The notes: generated from the sequence alone by a model not told the origin. A stretch of 64,000 bases of DNA from Stieleria neptunia (GCF_007754155.1 NZ_CP037423.1:7436938-7500937); one strand, 5' to 3'. Shown: positions 46,806-56,904, numbered from the stretch's first letter. Numbers and translations are program-made.

Positions 46806-48398
46806 ATGTTTACAGAAACTGACGGCAGTAGAAAAACGATCGGCGACGTGGACGTCTTGTTTCACGACGGGCTCTACCACTTATTCCACCTCGTCCTGCC
46901 CAACCATGACTTCATCGCACACGCCGTCAGCACCGACGCATTGAATTGGCGGCGAGTCAACAACGCGTTGTTCATCGGCGATCCCGGCAGCTGGGACGAC
47001 TTGATGCTGTGGACGATGCATGTTTCGCCCGATCCCCATCATTCCGGTCGCTGGCGAATGTTCTACACCGGTCTGTCGCGGCGAGATCAAGGCAACTTTC
47101 AACGGCTGGGGATGGCGGTCAGCGACGATCTGTTTCATTGGGAAAAGGCGCCCGTGCGGTGGGAGGATCACCGCGGCCCGAGGGACCCCGAACGTGTCAA
47201 ACGTGCGCTGCAGCAAAGTCGAGCCACATCGGCGGACCCCCGTCACGCCATGTTCGATCCAACGAGTTGTTTTCCCTTGGAGCCGGATCCCGAGTACTAC
47301 GAAGCGTCACTCGACGAGGGGCGACACTGGGTCAGCTTTCGCGATCCGTTCTACCACCATGACGGAAACGATGGCTGGCTGATGGCGGCCGGGCGAGTCA
47401 ACACGGGACCGGTCGTTCGCCGCGGCTGTGTCGCGTTGATGAAGGAAGTCGAACCCAACCACTTTGTCGCGCACCCGCCGCTGCATCATCCGCGTCTGTA
47501 CGATGACATCGAAGTGCCGAATCTGATCGTCGTCGACGACGACCACTATTTGATCGGCAGCATTCGTGAAGATGCAAAAATCCGCTATTGGCACACCGAC
47601 GAGATCGGCCACCGTTGGCAAAGCTACCACGACAACGTGTTGCTGCCCCAAGGCAACTATGCGGGGCGAGTTTGTCGTGATCAACAGGGGTGGTTGTTGT
47701 GGAATTTCTATTCGATGAACCGGGAGGACAGGACGGCGGAAAACTTGATGCCACCGCCGAAACGTTTGGTGAAGAACGAACACGGACTGCTCCGCGCGGT
47801 GACATTTGAAGGGATCGCGGAATTCGTGGTGGAATCGCTCGATGCAAAGTGCATTCACAGCCTGATCGAAGACGTGGGCCCCCAGATGCGACAATGTCGC
47901 GTCGACGGCGGACATCTGGACTTGGCCTGTGAAAGTGGATTTCAAGCCTTCCTGTTCGATGACCGATTGGATCACTTTCGATTCCAGGCCAAACTGGAAA
48001 TGCAGGGCCTCGGAAAGTGCGGTCTGGTCTTCCGCCTCGATCCCGAATCACGTGATGGTTACTACATTTCGTTGGACATGCTCAAGGGAGTGGTCCAACT
48101 GCGGGCCTGGGGAACCGGCGAGGACGGCAGTCGCGAACAGATGATGCAGTTTCATCCGCTGCAATCCGGTTTCTGGTATTCCCAGGTTCGAGACGCGATC
48201 GCGGTGCAATTGATCGTCTTCGGAAGCTACATCGAATTGTCCGTCAATGGACGAGTCGTGTTGTCCTTGGCAGACCAAAGTTTTGAAACGGGAAACTTGG
48301 GGGTCTATTTGGAGACCGCAGAGGTGACGGTTTCCGAGATCCAATTGGATCGACTGGCGCCGCCAAACCAAACCGACGAGCACCTGGCCAGCGGGTGA
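46806..48398 (+). CDS. GH32/GH43-like five-bladed propeller protein with C-terminal beta-sandwich
   Basis: A 530-aa protein. The first part resembles glycoside hydrolase clan J/F propellers of the GH32/GH43 type: [16 protein letters not shown] in the position of the first catalytic Asp, an FRDPF segment (RDP motif), and [19 protein letters not shown] in the position of the acid/base Glu. Blades continue to about residue 340. The C-terminal region (about 370-520, e.g. ECGLV-like [20 protein letters not shown]) is a concanavalin-like sandwich as in GH32 proteins. No signal peptide is seen, so it may act inside the cell on short beta-fructosides or arabinosides. The substrate cannot be inferred. 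A family C repeat lies upstream. Confidence 0.8.
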   Translation: MFTETDGSRKTIGDVDVLFHDGLYHLFHLVLPNHDFIAHAVSTDALNWRRVNNALFIGDPGSWDDLMLWTMHVSPDPHHSGRWRMFYTGLSRRDQGNFQRLGMAVSDDLFHWEKAPVRWEDHRGPRDPERVKRALQQSRATSADPRHAMFDPTSCFPLEPDPEYYEASLDEGRHWVSFRDPFYHHDGNDGWLMAAGRVNTGPVVRRGCVALMKEVEPNHFVAHPPLHHPRLYDDIEVPNLIVVDDDHYLIGSIREDAKIRYWHTDEIGHRWQSYHDNVLLPQGNYAGRVCRDQQGWLLWNFYSMNREDRTAENLMPPPKRLVKNEHGLLRAVTFEGIAEFVVESLDAKCIHSLIEDVGPQMRQCRVDGGHLDLACESGFQAFLFDDRLDHFRFQAKLEMQGLGKCGLVFRLDPESRDGYYISLDMLKGVVQLRAWGTGEDGSREQMMQFHPLQSGFWYSQVRDAIAVQLIVFGSYIELSVNGRVVLSLADQSFETGNLGVYLETAEVTVSEIQLDRLAPPNQTDEHLASG

Positions 48399-48411
48399 CC
48401 GATGCAAGCGA

Positions 48412-48750
48412 TCAAGCCGATGATCGCCACTGGCGGGGCGGACGTGATGCGTCGTTCGGAATGATCGCGATCATGATCAGAAACAGACCGACGACGATAT
48501 GGTTTTGGTGAATCGGGGGCGGGGGAAGTTCCGCAAAACGCCCCCAGAATGTCAGCCCGGTCGCGACGACCAGAATCAACACGTGCGCATGCCGCGTCGG
48601 GGACCAGTACGACAACCCGGCAAGTATCGCAACCAGCAACGCGATCAACGAGTCGACCAGCACAAACGATTCGCTGTCTTGGACCCGAAACACAAACGGG
48701 CTGGCCGCCAGCCACACCGCGGTCATGATTTCAACGACCCGTCCCCACAT
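48412..48750 (-). CDS. SPW-repeat-like small membrane protein
   Basis: A 112-aa membrane protein with about four helices, including VVEIMTAVWLAASPFVFRVQ, SLIALLVAILAGLSYWS and IVVGLFLIMIAIIP. The W-x-x-x-SP-F pattern near the start is typical of SPW-family proteins. Its ATG overlaps the stop of the VKOR-like gene (TGATG), so the two are translationally coupled. Function unknown. Confidence 0.75.
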   Translation of the reverse strand: MWGRVVEIMTAVWLAASPFVFRVQDSESFVLVDSLIALLVAILAGLSYWSPTRHAHVLILVVATGLTFWGRFAELPPPPIHQNHIVVGLFLIMIAIIPNDASRPPRQWRSSA

Positions 48751-49382
48751 CACGCCGTCCCCCGTGACAACAAGGTTTCCGCCGCGCGATCGATCGCGTC
48801 ACTGCGATTGCCCCAAAATGCATCCCACACGATTCGTAGATCGTGGTTCTGTTGCCAAACAATCCACAAGTAGGTCAGAGACGCCCGGACCTCATCCCAC
48901 GCCCAGTAAACGAGGATCAAGGAGATCACCGCCGTCACCAGGCACAGAAAGCACCATGAACCGACGATGAACGCCTGGAACAGGACCAACACGACGCTGA
49001 CAATCCCCAGCGGAATCACATCGATGCCGAACAGGATCACCAACCAGGGGCGGTACTGCCACCGCCGCGTGGACCCGGCCAATCCCAAAATCGCGTCACC
49101 GAGGTAGGCCAGTACTCCGAGCGCAGCATCATGGATGCCGAGGATGCCGTACATTTGCCCGGCCGTCTTCGACTTCAAGACCTCCGCCGTGCCACTGCCA
49201 AAGAACGGATCCCAGGCGGTTTCGATCAGCCCCCATTGGTACAGCGACAAGTGCGTGGAGATGACCGCGGCGACGAATGCCAGAATGCAAATCGGAATCC
49301 GCTGTGACCACGCCGACGGGTTGTGTGAATAGGGCGGGACGTTGCGGTCCAAGTCGTCGACAGGGAGTGTTGCGTGCGACAT
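48750..49382 (-). CDS. Vitamin K epoxide reductase (VKOR)-like membrane protein
   Basis: A 210-aa membrane protein with four to five helices and a CxxC redox pair (Cys144-Phe-Leu-Cys147 in [18 protein letters not shown]), as in VKOR quinone reductases. Those enzymes oxidise periplasmic disulfide carriers. The external loop that in classical VKOR holds another Cys pair reads [17 protein letters not shown], without cysteine, so it may belong to a subfamily with a different partner. The ATG at 49382 lies 5 bases after the upstream epimerase stop. Part of a three-gene operon with the epimerase and the SPW protein. Confidence 0.82.
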   Translation of the reverse strand: MSHATLPVDDLDRNVPPYSHNPSAWSQRIPICILAFVAAVISTHLSLYQWGLIETAWDPFFGSGTAEVLKSKTAGQMYGILGIHDAALGVLAYLGDAILGLAGSTRRWQYRPWLVILFGIDVIPLGIVSVVLVLFQAFIVGSWCFLCLVTAVISLILVYWAWDEVRASLTYLWIVWQQNHDLRIVWDAFWGNRSDAIDRAAETLLSRGTA

Positions 49383-49387
49383 CGGTG

Positions 49388-50446
49388 TTACCGGTTCAGG
49401 CCGTTCTTGCGATACCACTGATCGGGATCCTGCTTCAAGCCGTCAATGATCGTCGGCAACCGGTCGATCAGCCGACGCTTTGGTTCCCAACCGAGCAGCT
49501 GTTTGGCCCGCGAGAGATCCAGTGCGTAGTGGTCATCGGCCATGTTGACCATAAAAGGCTTGATGAACGCTTCGCCATCGGACAGCGTGTCGGTGACCGA
49601 AGCGCCGACTTTCGCAAGCGGTTTGGGAACACACAGCGTCGTCCACCGCTCGCCGTGAACCAGTCGCCCGATTTCATCTTGAAGCGTTTCGTAGGAGGGG
49701 GGATCGGGCTCGCCGATCAAAATGGCCGTCTTGGCTTCGATTTGATCGCGTCGCTCGACGGTCGCCACGACCGCATCGACCGCGTCGTCGAGATGAACCG
49801 CCGCTTGTCCGGTCTCGGTGTCGCCGGGAAAAAAATAGCTTTGGAAATCCTTCTCGTGAATGCGTTTAATCTGCTGCACGATCGTCGGTTGACGTCCGTC
49901 ATCGGTGTAGACACCGGCGATCCGCAAGAACACCGATCGCACTCCGGGGTGGCCTTCACGAATCAGCCGTTCGGTGCGGATTTTGCTTTCCGGATACGGC
50001 CATTTCGCCAACAGCGGATCGGTTTCGCTGATGTGTTGGCCCGGTTCACAGGGTGCGTGCACCAGCATCGTGCTGCTGAAAATGAATTGTTGCAGCTCAA
50101 ACTCGTTCAAGGCGTTGAGCAACCGATCGGTGCCATGGACCGTGACTTCGTCATACGCTTCGCTGTCTTCGCCGGAAAAATCATAATACGCCGCCAGATG
50201 AACAACGCTGGCGAGCTTGCCGTCGGTGCGCCGTCGAACATCCGCGACCGCGCCGCGGACATTCTCGTAGCTGGTCAGGTCGCACTCAATGTCATGCACG
50301 TTGGCGCAACGCTTCGGCGGCTCGGGCAACCCGACTCGATCGAATCCGAAAACTTCATAGCCGCGATCGGCCAGTTCGCGGCAAACCGGTTGGCCCAGCA
50401 GACCCGAGCTTCCCGTGACGAGGACGGCAGGACGTGGTACAGACAT
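49388..50446 (-). CDS. NAD-dependent epimerase/dehydratase (extended SDR)
   Basis: A 352-aa Rossmann-fold enzyme. It has the cofactor loop [20 protein letters not shown], the second-strand [19 protein letters not shown], the catalytic Ser/Thr in [11 protein letters not shown] and the Tyr-x-x-x-Lys motif in [11 protein letters not shown]. The C-terminus has the usual [10 protein letters not shown] helix. It probably isomerises or reduces a nucleotide sugar or similar alcohol. GGAG lies 6 bases before the ATG. First gene of the epimerase-VKOR-SPW operon. Confidence 0.93.
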   Translation of the reverse strand: MSVPRPAVLVTGSSGLLGQPVCRELADRGYEVFGFDRVGLPEPPKRCANVHDIECDLTSYENVRGAVADVRRRTDGKLASVVHLAAYYDFSGEDSEAYDEVTVHGTDRLLNALNEFELQQFIFSSTMLVHAPCEPGQHISETDPLLAKWPYPESKIRTERLIREGHPGVRSVFLRIAGVYTDDGRQPTIVQQIKRIHEKDFQSYFFPGDTETGQAAVHLDDAVDAVVATVERRDQIEAKTAILIGEPDPPSYETLQDEIGRLVHGERWTTLCVPKPLAKVGASVTDTLSDGEAFIKPFMVNMADDHYALDLSRAKQLLGWEPKRRLIDRLPTIIDGLKQDPDQWYRKNGLNR

Positions 50447-50546
50447 GAATCACTCCGCTTGGAAAAAAAATCGTTCGCAATTTGTTTCTGCAAACAGCAT
50501 GCCACTGCGAACCCCCGAAGACGCCTCCACAGATGACAACGTCGCG

Positions 50547-51629
50547 TCATGCGGCCATCTGTCGTTGCTGCGCAACGCGATCCCTGGTGATGTTCAACAG
50601 GGCATAAAAAAACGCTGCGACCATCGGACCGACAAAAATGCCCCACAACCCCATCAACTTGAGAGCTCCCAGCACGGTCACCAAAGCGACAAACGGATGC
50701 AGCTTTGCTTGGTTACCGATCACATAGGCACGAACCAGATTGTCCGATGACGAGACAATCGCGGCGCCGTACACTGCCAGCCCGATTCCGGACGCGTAGT
50801 GCCCATCGAACAACAGCCACGCCGCGACGCAGCCCCAGACGGCGGCGGATCCCAGCACCGGGACGAATGACGAGAACATCGTCAGCACGATCAGCAGCCA
50901 AACGTTCGGAACGCCTAACACCGCGAATGCAACGCCCGATAACGTCGCTTGCACCACGCCCGCCACCACGGTCCCCAATACAACGCCGCGACAGACCGAT
51001 TGGAAACGATCGGTCAACCGTCGCTCCTCCTGGTTTTTCAGCGGCATCATGCGATGCAATTCCCGCAAAAACACATCGCGATCGGCGAGGAAATAGTACA
51101 GAGCCAGCATCATGATCGCCAAGCTGACGGCGAACGTGAAGAAATCCGAGAGCAACCCGCGAGTCTTGTTGTACAACTCCGCCGCCACGCCGTCGGTGAT
51201 CCGCGAAGCCGCTCGCCTCAATTGCTCTCGATGCCCCCGCGGCAAGTGGTTGTCGAGCTGCTCGATCGCACTGCCGATCCTTGTTTCTTCGATGATCTCG
51301 ACCGTTTGGTCGATCCCGTTGTTTGACGGCGCATCGAATCGCTCCGCGACGTCCGTTCCGATCTGCATGACTTGTGTGCCGGCCATCAGCAGGGTGACGC
51401 CGATCGGCAGCAACACCGCGACGACCACCAGCAACGTCGTCGCACCGGCCGCGATTCGGATGTGACCGGCCAACCGATCGGTCAACCAACGGTGCAAGGG
51501 GGCAAACAAGACCGTCAACACCAAAGCCACGAAGATCGCCACGAGAAACGGCTTGATGACATGGAAGAACAGCAGCCCGGACAGTGCGACCGTGCCGATC
51601 AAAAGCCAGAACGAAAGATGACGTGGCAT
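50547..51629 (-). CDS. AI-2E family transporter
   Basis: A 360-aa polytopic membrane protein. The start FWLLIGTVALSGLLFFHVIK, the long middle linker and the late segments FAVLGVPNVWLLIVLTMFSS and FVPVLGSAAVWGCVAAWLLF are typical of the family. The end is LKLMGLWGIFVGPMVAAFFYAL. Members were named for autoinducer-2 export, but many act in ion or unknown solute transport. AGGAGC lies 9 bases before the ATG. It stands 100 bp upstream of the epimerase operon. Confidence 0.92.
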   Translation of the reverse strand: MPRHLSFWLLIGTVALSGLLFFHVIKPFLVAIFVALVLTVLFAPLHRWLTDRLAGHIRIAAGATTLLVVVAVLLPIGVTLLMAGTQVMQIGTDVAERFDAPSNNGIDQTVEIIEETRIGSAIEQLDNHLPRGHREQLRRAASRITDGVAAELYNKTRGLLSDFFTFAVSLAIMMLALYYFLADRDVFLRELHRMMPLKNQEERRLTDRFQSVCRGVVLGTVVAGVVQATLSGVAFAVLGVPNVWLLIVLTMFSSFVPVLGSAAVWGCVAAWLLFDGHYASGIGLAVYGAAIVSSSDNLVRAYVIGNQAKLHPFVALVTVLGALKLMGLWGIFVGPMVAAFFYALLNITRDRVAQQRQMAA

Positions 51630-51667
51630 GTCTGGCTGCTCCTAGCTCGTTGTTCCGGGCTCGTTGG

Positions 51668-52027
51668 TCACGCGTCCGTGGCGGAACTGATGTTGGCCGC
51701 TTTCGCCGTGCTCGTCTCGCCGGGTTGACGCGACTCCCAACTTTTCAGTTGGTCAAACTTGTTTTGCAGTTGCTCGGTCAGGCCCGTCAATGCTCCACCG
51801 CGATGCATCGCGGGGTCGCGGCACATGTCTTTGACACGGTTTTCTAACTCGACTTGCAACGTCCGGTCGGCCTGGCGAGCATAGCCGCTCATCAACAGCG
51901 CCTTCAGCAACTCGTCAACCGCCGCGTCGTCCATCGTCGGATCCGACGAAGTGTTCTCAAGCCGCGTGCAGCAAATCGAGGCAAGCTTGTCGAGCTGTTT
52001 TTCGATCTGCGGATTTGTTTTACTCAT
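51668..52027 (-). CDS. Hypothetical helical protein
   Basis: A 119-aa soluble protein, mostly helical and charged (MSKTNPQIEKQLDKLASICC at the start, LQNKFDQLKSWESRQPGE near the end), with no recognisable domain. The ATG at 52027 begins the plausible coding part; the 81-codon extension to 52270 has a composition unlike the rest and overlaps the divergent promoter. It lies 38 bp upstream of the AI-2E-type gene. Confidence 0.55.
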   Translation of the reverse strand: MSKTNPQIEKQLDKLASICCTRLENTSSDPTMDDAAVDELLKALLMSGYARQADRTLQVELENRVKDMCRDPAMHRGGALTGLTEQLQNKFDQLKSWESRQPGETSTAKAANISSATDA

Positions 52028-52282
52028 GTTTCGTTTTTCAGTTTGAAGCTCGTTGATAAACAGATGATCTGCTGTGGCCCACTCCATCGCCGTCGAATGG
52101 CTGCAGCGTTTGAAAGGGGCAGCAATCGATATGCCAAAGCGTCGCGACCCGGCGTGCCCCTCCCCGGGGCCATCCCGAACAGCGCCCGCTTCAGTGAAAG
52201 CGTGCCATTGAATTGCGTGAGAATGATCGCCAGGACTTTCGGCGCGGTCTGAATGGCATGTTCGTTGCATCGGCGATCGAAG

Positions 52283-53341
52283 ATGATTGAATTCACCGAA
52301 CTACCGCTGCCGGCCAACGTCGCGATCTTCGCGGCCGGATCGATCCTCGTTTGGTTGGCAGGCACAAAACTCAGTCGTTACGTCGATCTGTTCGCCGATC
52401 GAACAGGGATCGGTAAAGCATTCGCCGGTGCTTTGTTGCTCGGTGGGGCGACCAGCCTGCCGGAATTGGCAACGACCTGCACCGCCGCATACTCAGGCGC
52501 GGCGCAGTTGGCGGGAGCGAACTTGCTTGGCGGAGTCACCATGCAAATCGCCGTGCTGGCAATCATCGACGCGGTGGTGTTGCGAGGCCGACCGCTGACG
52601 CTGTTCTCGCCGCAATCCTCCTTGCTGATGGTCGGTGTGATGTTGATTGCGCTCATTGCGCTCGCCTCCGCCGCGCTCAGCAGCGGCGAATTGTGGTCGA
52701 TCGCCCACCTTGGCGTCTGGCCGGTGGTGTTGTTCGGTTTCTATGTCTTTTCCGTGTGGGTGATCTATCGCTACGAAGGCGACCCACGCTGGAAGCCGAG
52801 TGGAGAGCTGGCCCAGCCGCCCGAATCGGCCCGAGACCTAAAGGACGCCTACCATGCCGACTACGCAGAGACCTCGACGAAGGCGTTGGTCGGATTCTTC
52901 ACGGTCGCCTCCCTCGCCGTGCTCATCGGAGGCTTCTTCGTCGCGAAAACCGGTGAAGCGATCGCGGAACAAACCGGGATCGGCCAGAGTTTTGTCGGCG
53001 CGACGTTGGTCGCGTTGGCAACCAGCCTGCCCGAGGTCAGCACGACGTATTCCGCGGTTCGATTCGGTGCCTACAGCATGGCGGCGGCGAACATCCTGGG
53101 GACCAACTCGATCGAAATCGCGTTGTTCTTGCCGGCCGACCTGACCTATCGCGACGGTGCGATTTTTGATGCCATGACCCCATCGTCCGGTTTTCTCGCC
53201 GCCTTGGGGATTGTCGTCACCAGTTTGTACCTGTGGGGAATTTTGGAACGGCGTGACCGCACGATTTTAGGCATGGGCAGCGACTCCTTCGCCGTCTTGC
53301 TGGTGTACGCAATCGGATTGGCGATCTATTCGACACTGTAA
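52283..53341 (+). CDS. Sodium/calcium exchanger family membrane protein (CaCA)
   Basis: A 352-aa antiporter with the two inverted alpha-repeats of the family: GATSLPELATTCTAAYSGAA and LATSLPEVSTTYSAVRFGAY. Each contains the acidic residue that binds the cation. About ten helices with a central cytoplasmic linker (about residues 175-205). Predicted to export calcium or a related ion. The ATG at 52283 is preferred over a frame start at 52253. Confidence 0.92.
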   Translation: MIEFTELPLPANVAIFAAGSILVWLAGTKLSRYVDLFADRTGIGKAFAGALLLGGATSLPELATTCTAAYSGAAQLAGANLLGGVTMQIAVLAIIDAVVLRGRPLTLFSPQSSLLMVGVMLIALIALASAALSSGELWSIAHLGVWPVVLFGFYVFSVWVIYRYEGDPRWKPSGELAQPPESARDLKDAYHADYAETSTKALVGFFTVASLAVLIGGFFVAKTGEAIAEQTGIGQSFVGATLVALATSLPEVSTTYSAVRFGAYSMAAANILGTNSIEIALFLPADLTYRDGAIFDAMTPSSGFLAALGIVVTSLYLWGILERRDRTILGMGSDSFAVLLVYAIGLAIYSTL

Positions 53342-53483
53342 AGTCACTGCCCTGAACCGAACATCCCGTCCGCAATCACCGTGGTCGACCACCGCGCGAT
53401 TTGGTTGACGATCGACCAACCGGGTGCATGAGCGACAGCCGTCGGTGCCTGGGATTTGGGCGATCTCAGTGTCGGGTCTTGCG

Positions 53484-53574
53484 AGTGAGATAGGCTTCCA
53501 GCCTGTCATTCCAGCGTGGGATAGGCTTCCAGCCTGTCATTCCAGCGTCGACAGACTGGAAGCCTATCCCACTT
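53484..53574. repeat. Dispersed repeat family B, two direct copies and one inverted
   Basis: The unit GATAGGCTTCCAGCCTGTCA occurs at 53484-53515 and 53516-53546 in tandem, and its inverse (ACTGGAAGCCTATCCCACTT) at 53549-53574. The same arms form the palindrome at 5941-6001. It lies 17 bp downstream of the baeRF-like gene's stop. Confidence 0.9.
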
Positions 53575-53590
53575 GTTCTTCCGACGGTCC

Positions 53591-54694
53591 CTAGTAACGA
53601 AAGATCGCCAGCAGCGTTGAGTTGCCCGGCATCTGTTCCGCCTCGCATTGGAACACCTCTCCGCCGTGACGTAGAGTCTCGATCACGGTCGAGTTGAAAT
53701 GCTCCGCCTCTGATTGACTGCCGGCGATCACCAACGACTCGATGCGACCGTTGGAGGCCGCTGCGATGATTTCAGAGACGTCATCGGAACCTTGGGACTG
53801 CGCGATGGCGTTGGCGAATGGTTCCAGATCATTCTGGCCGTCACCGCTCTGCTGGTCGGCCACCGCCTGGCGGACTCGCTCTCGCAATTCATGATCGCTC
53901 CATTGCGACGGGCTTCCTTCCACCCTCGCATCGACACCTACATCCGTCGTCGCTTCGAAATGCCCGGCCACTTCGGTTGTCGCAACCAATACCAGCGGGA
54001 TTCCGGTGTTGTAAACCACCGCGCCGACCTGATCACCGACCAGCGAAAGGTATTGATCGCGATCCGCCGCGATCTTGTCTTCTCCCTCGCCGTGCCCGTG
54101 ATACATCGCCGTCGACGTCGCCCCGACGCCTCCGTGACTGCGGTGGCTGGTGTTCTGCAGGCTTTCTTCGGGATCACGCGGCAAAACGAGATCGTGAAAG
54201 GTGGCCGGAAGCACCTCGGTTTGAATCAGGCTGAGCGATTCGCCGTCAAATCGGAATAGACTGGCGCTGTCCCAGGTCAACGCGAGTACAAACTGACTGT
54301 CGCCTGTCGTCCGCTGACGCACCAACGGCAACAACCAAAACGAATCTCCGACGAACACACGCACTGGAATGGCTCGGTTGACGCGGATCACACGGGCTTT
54401 GTCGGGGGTCAAAAAAATCGCCAGCCCTTCGCTTTGATGTTGCCAGAAATCAAAATTGGTGGATAGCGATTCAACGGGTTCAATCATCGCGCAGTCATGC
54501 CCGGCTTCTTCGAGTTGCCGTGTCGCTTCGCCGAGCAAATTTTTGAACAGAATCGCATTCTGTTGAGTCTCGGGGCCGCAGCGGTAGGTCGGCATCAAGA
54601 TCGACACACAGGGATTCGCGCTCGTATCGGCCAGTTCTTTTAAATCGCCCGCTTTCAGACGACGTGGTGAGAGTTTGTTGGTGATCGTGGACAT
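53591..54694 (-). CDS. baeRF family 3-like (bacterial eRF1-related) protein
   Basis: A 367-aa protein resembling the bacterial archaeo-eukaryotic release factor group 3. It shows an N-terminal NPCVSILMPTYRCGPETQQN and LLGEATRQLEEAG segment and FWQHQSEGLAIFLTPDK. An RNA-binding-like middle follows, with the HGHGEGEDKIAADRDQYLSL stretch and a C-terminal RNase-H/eRF1-like domain ending IRESLVIAGSQ-like ESLVIAGSQSEAEHFN. The family is proposed to act on ribosomes or tRNA under stress, but this is not established. The ATG at 54694 is chosen; the upstream extension is Cys-rich and unsupported. There is a GGTGGGG-free leader, so translation initiation is unclear. Confidence 0.75.
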   Translation of the reverse strand: MSTITNKLSPRRLKAGDLKELADTSANPCVSILMPTYRCGPETQQNAILFKNLLGEATRQLEEAGHDCAMIEPVESLSTNFDFWQHQSEGLAIFLTPDKARVIRVNRAIPVRVFVGDSFWLLPLVRQRTTGDSQFVLALTWDSASLFRFDGESLSLIQTEVLPATFHDLVLPRDPEESLQNTSHRSHGGVGATSTAMYHGHGEGEDKIAADRDQYLSLVGDQVGAVVYNTGIPLVLVATTEVAGHFEATTDVGVDARVEGSPSQWSDHELRERVRQAVADQQSGDGQNDLEPFANAIAQSQGSDDVSEIIAAASNGRIESLVIAGSQSEAEHFNSTVIETLRHGGEVFQCEAEQMPGNSTLLAIFRY

Positions 54695-55085
54695 CGCGAT
54701 CTCGCTTGGGAAGGAGGAAACGTTCTGTTTCTTGCAACTCAGATGCAAACGCGATGCCGAATGCCTTCCAGCGGATTCACTGATGCATGCCGCGAGCACG
54801 CTCGAGCCACCTAAACAACACACCGTGATTGCCAGGACCGGATGATCCAATGCAGACCATCGATGGCATGGATCATGCACGACCGCCACCGTGACACGTC
54901 AACCATCCTCTCTTCTTGCTGAGATTCGCCTCATGTCGATTCATCGAGCTGCCGCGTCCCGCGCATCAAACAGTCCATCATGGTACGGAAATGAGCCCCG
55001 TTCGACGCCCGAAGTCCCGTCTCGGCTTGAATCCTTTGGACGGTCAGGGGATGTCGCCAAGGGTGTCGTCTACTTGTTCGAAACA
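54695..55085. other. Divergent intergenic region
   Basis: Separates the baeRF-like gene (minus) from the CAP-domain gene (plus). Reading frames across it have atypical composition and no conserved protein text. It should hold two promoters; none was assigned. Confidence 0.35.
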
Positions 55086-55796
55086 ATGCGAAAATCCATG
55101 ACACTCCTGATGTTGGCCATCATGAGCACGCTGGCGAGCGCTGACGATTCCGAGACCAAATTGATTCGAGAAGTGGAACAGGCGATCCTGAATCAGACGA
55201 ATGACTTTCGGAAAAAGCATGACTTGCCGCCGGTCAGTTCGGATAAAGCGTTGGACGCAACAGCATCTAGGTTTGCAACCTTTATGGCTGAGTCGGGAAA
55301 GTACGGGCACAACGCCGACGGCCGAACACCGGCTCAACGAGCGAAAGACGCCGGGTATCTGTACTGCGTTGTGCGTGAAAATATCGCTTACCGTACGAAC
55401 ACCGGTGAGCTGACGGCCGAGTCGCTGATCGACGTCTTTGTGCAAGGCTGGATCGATTCTCCGCCACACCGGGAAAATCTGTTGGCCGACTTCGTCACCG
55501 AAACGGGCATTTCCGTCGCATCCACCGATGGCGTGACGTATTACGCTGTCCAACTGTTCGGGCGGCCGAAATCCTCTGCGATCCAAGTCCGAGTGACCAA
55601 CAAGACCAAACAAACTCGAACGCTGGTCGTCACGTCCAACGACAGCGAAGACGAGGTCGAGCTGCCATCGCGTTCAATCATCACGATGAGGCGATGTTTC
55701 CCGGCCATGTTAAGCTTGATTGATTCCGATTCGAAAATCGAAGTCAAAAAGTCCATCGAATTGGCAATCACAGACGACGGTCTGACGACTCGCTGA
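55086..55796 (+). CDS. Exported CAP/SCP-domain protein
   Basis: A 236-aa protein with a signal peptide (MTLLMLAIMSTLASAD) and a CAP (cysteine-rich secretory protein/PR-1) domain: NQTNDFRKKHDLPPVSSDKA, HNADGRTPAQRAKDAGY, ENIAY, and the WIDSPPHRENLLADFVTETG region. A beta-rich tail of about 60 aa follows. Bacterial CAP proteins are secreted and poorly understood. The ATG at 55086 is chosen because the signal sequence begins there. Its last 29 bases overlap the end of the convergent ligase gene. Confidence 0.9.
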   Translation: MRKSMTLLMLAIMSTLASADDSETKLIREVEQAILNQTNDFRKKHDLPPVSSDKALDATASRFATFMAESGKYGHNADGRTPAQRAKDAGYLYCVVRENIAYRTNTGELTAESLIDVFVQGWIDSPPHRENLLADFVTETGISVASTDGVTYYAVQLFGRPKSSAIQVRVTNKTKQTRTLVVTSNDSEDEVELPSRSIITMRRCFPAMLSLIDSDSKIEVKKSIELAITDDGLTTR

Positions 55797-56904
55797 CCAC
55801 CGCATCCCGCGCCGTTTCGCCGATCGCATGGTGGACGATTCTCCGCACGTCTCCATCCGGACCGGCTGCTCCCCGCTGTCGATCCGCCCCTGTGCCTCGA
55901 TCAAACAACCGATGCACGTACTCGTGGACGCACTGCAGGTCACCGGTGATTTCTAACGCCGGGCGTACCTCTTCGAGCAAGCGAAGTACCGCCGCTTTGG
56001 CGGGCCGTTTTTCGCAGCTCAGTGGATCCACCAGATCCTCGCTGATGCCATAACGTGCGGCATGCCACGTCGCGTACGACAGCAAACTCGAGCGTATCGG
56101 GCGGGTGATGCGATTCGATTGGATGTCCCGCATCGCCTGCATCACGATCGCCCGTACCAGACCTGCATAGCCGACGGTTTCTTCGACAGACAGCATCACA
56201 TCGGCGCCGCGAAATTCGATCGTCGGGACTTTGGTCGGCAAGCGAATGTCCCAGTAAATGAAGCTTTCGTCCTTGATCGCCCCGGAACGCACCAGGTCAT
56301 TGACGCATGCGCGATAGTCCGCGAGGTCATCGAAGTGTGGCGGCGGTCCGGCCATGGGCCACTGTGCCCAAAGCTCACGACGATAACTTGCGTAGCCCGT
56401 ATCTTCTCCATCCCAATACGGTGAATTCGCCGACAAAGCCTGCAGAATCGGCAGCCAACGGCGGCAGCGGTTCATCACTCGCAATCCCGTTAAGCGATCT
56501 TTTATCGACACATGGACGTGACATCCAAAGATCAGCATGTCGCGGGCGATCTGTTGGAATCGCTGGCTCATCACCTGGTATCGCCGCTTGGGGGTGAATG
56601 AGTCCGAAGCGGGAACGGGCAACGGATTGGTTCCGGCGGCGACCAGAGCGGTATCCGTGTTTTGCGAGGCAACGATCAGAACGCCGCGCACGTGACGCAC
56701 ATTTTGACGCACCTCATCCAGCGTCTTGCAAACCTTTGACGCCATTTCAATTTGAGTGAGGTGAAGCTCGTGCTGGATTTCCGCCGCCGTCTGTTGGCCG
56801 ATTTGCTCGATCACCCGCTTGCAATTGGGCAGCAATCGTCCGCTTTCGGGATCGACAAGCTGGTACTCTTCTTCGACGCCGATCGAAGGGATGAAGTTGT
56901 CCAT
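55768..56904 (-). CDS. YbdK-type carboxylate-amine ligase (glutamate-cysteine ligase 2 family)
   Basis: A 378-aa enzyme of the glutamate-cysteine ligase superfamily. The ATG start gives IPSIGVEEEYQLVDPESGRL, with the acidic ATP/metal residues. Later segments are FGCHVHVSIKDRLTGLRVMN, SPYWDGEDTGYASYR and FIYWDIRLPTKVPTIEFRGA. ATP-dependent amide-bond formation is expected; true glutathione synthesis is not certain for this subgroup. It lies last in a run of minus-strand stress genes, 86 bp after the DUF4235-like gene. Confidence 0.92.
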   Translation of the reverse strand: MDNFIPSIGVEEEYQLVDPESGRLLPNCKRVIEQIGQQTAAEIQHELHLTQIEMASKVCKTLDEVRQNVRHVRGVLIVASQNTDTALVAAGTNPLPVPASDSFTPKRRYQVMSQRFQQIARDMLIFGCHVHVSIKDRLTGLRVMNRCRRWLPILQALSANSPYWDGEDTGYASYRRELWAQWPMAGPPPHFDDLADYRACVNDLVRSGAIKDESFIYWDIRLPTKVPTIEFRGADVMLSVEETVGYAGLVRAIVMQAMRDIQSNRITRPIRSSLLSYATWHAARYGISEDLVDPLSCEKRPAKAAVLRLLEEVRPALEITGDLQCVHEYVHRLFDRGTGADRQRGAAGPDGDVRRIVHHAIGETARDAVVSESSDRRL

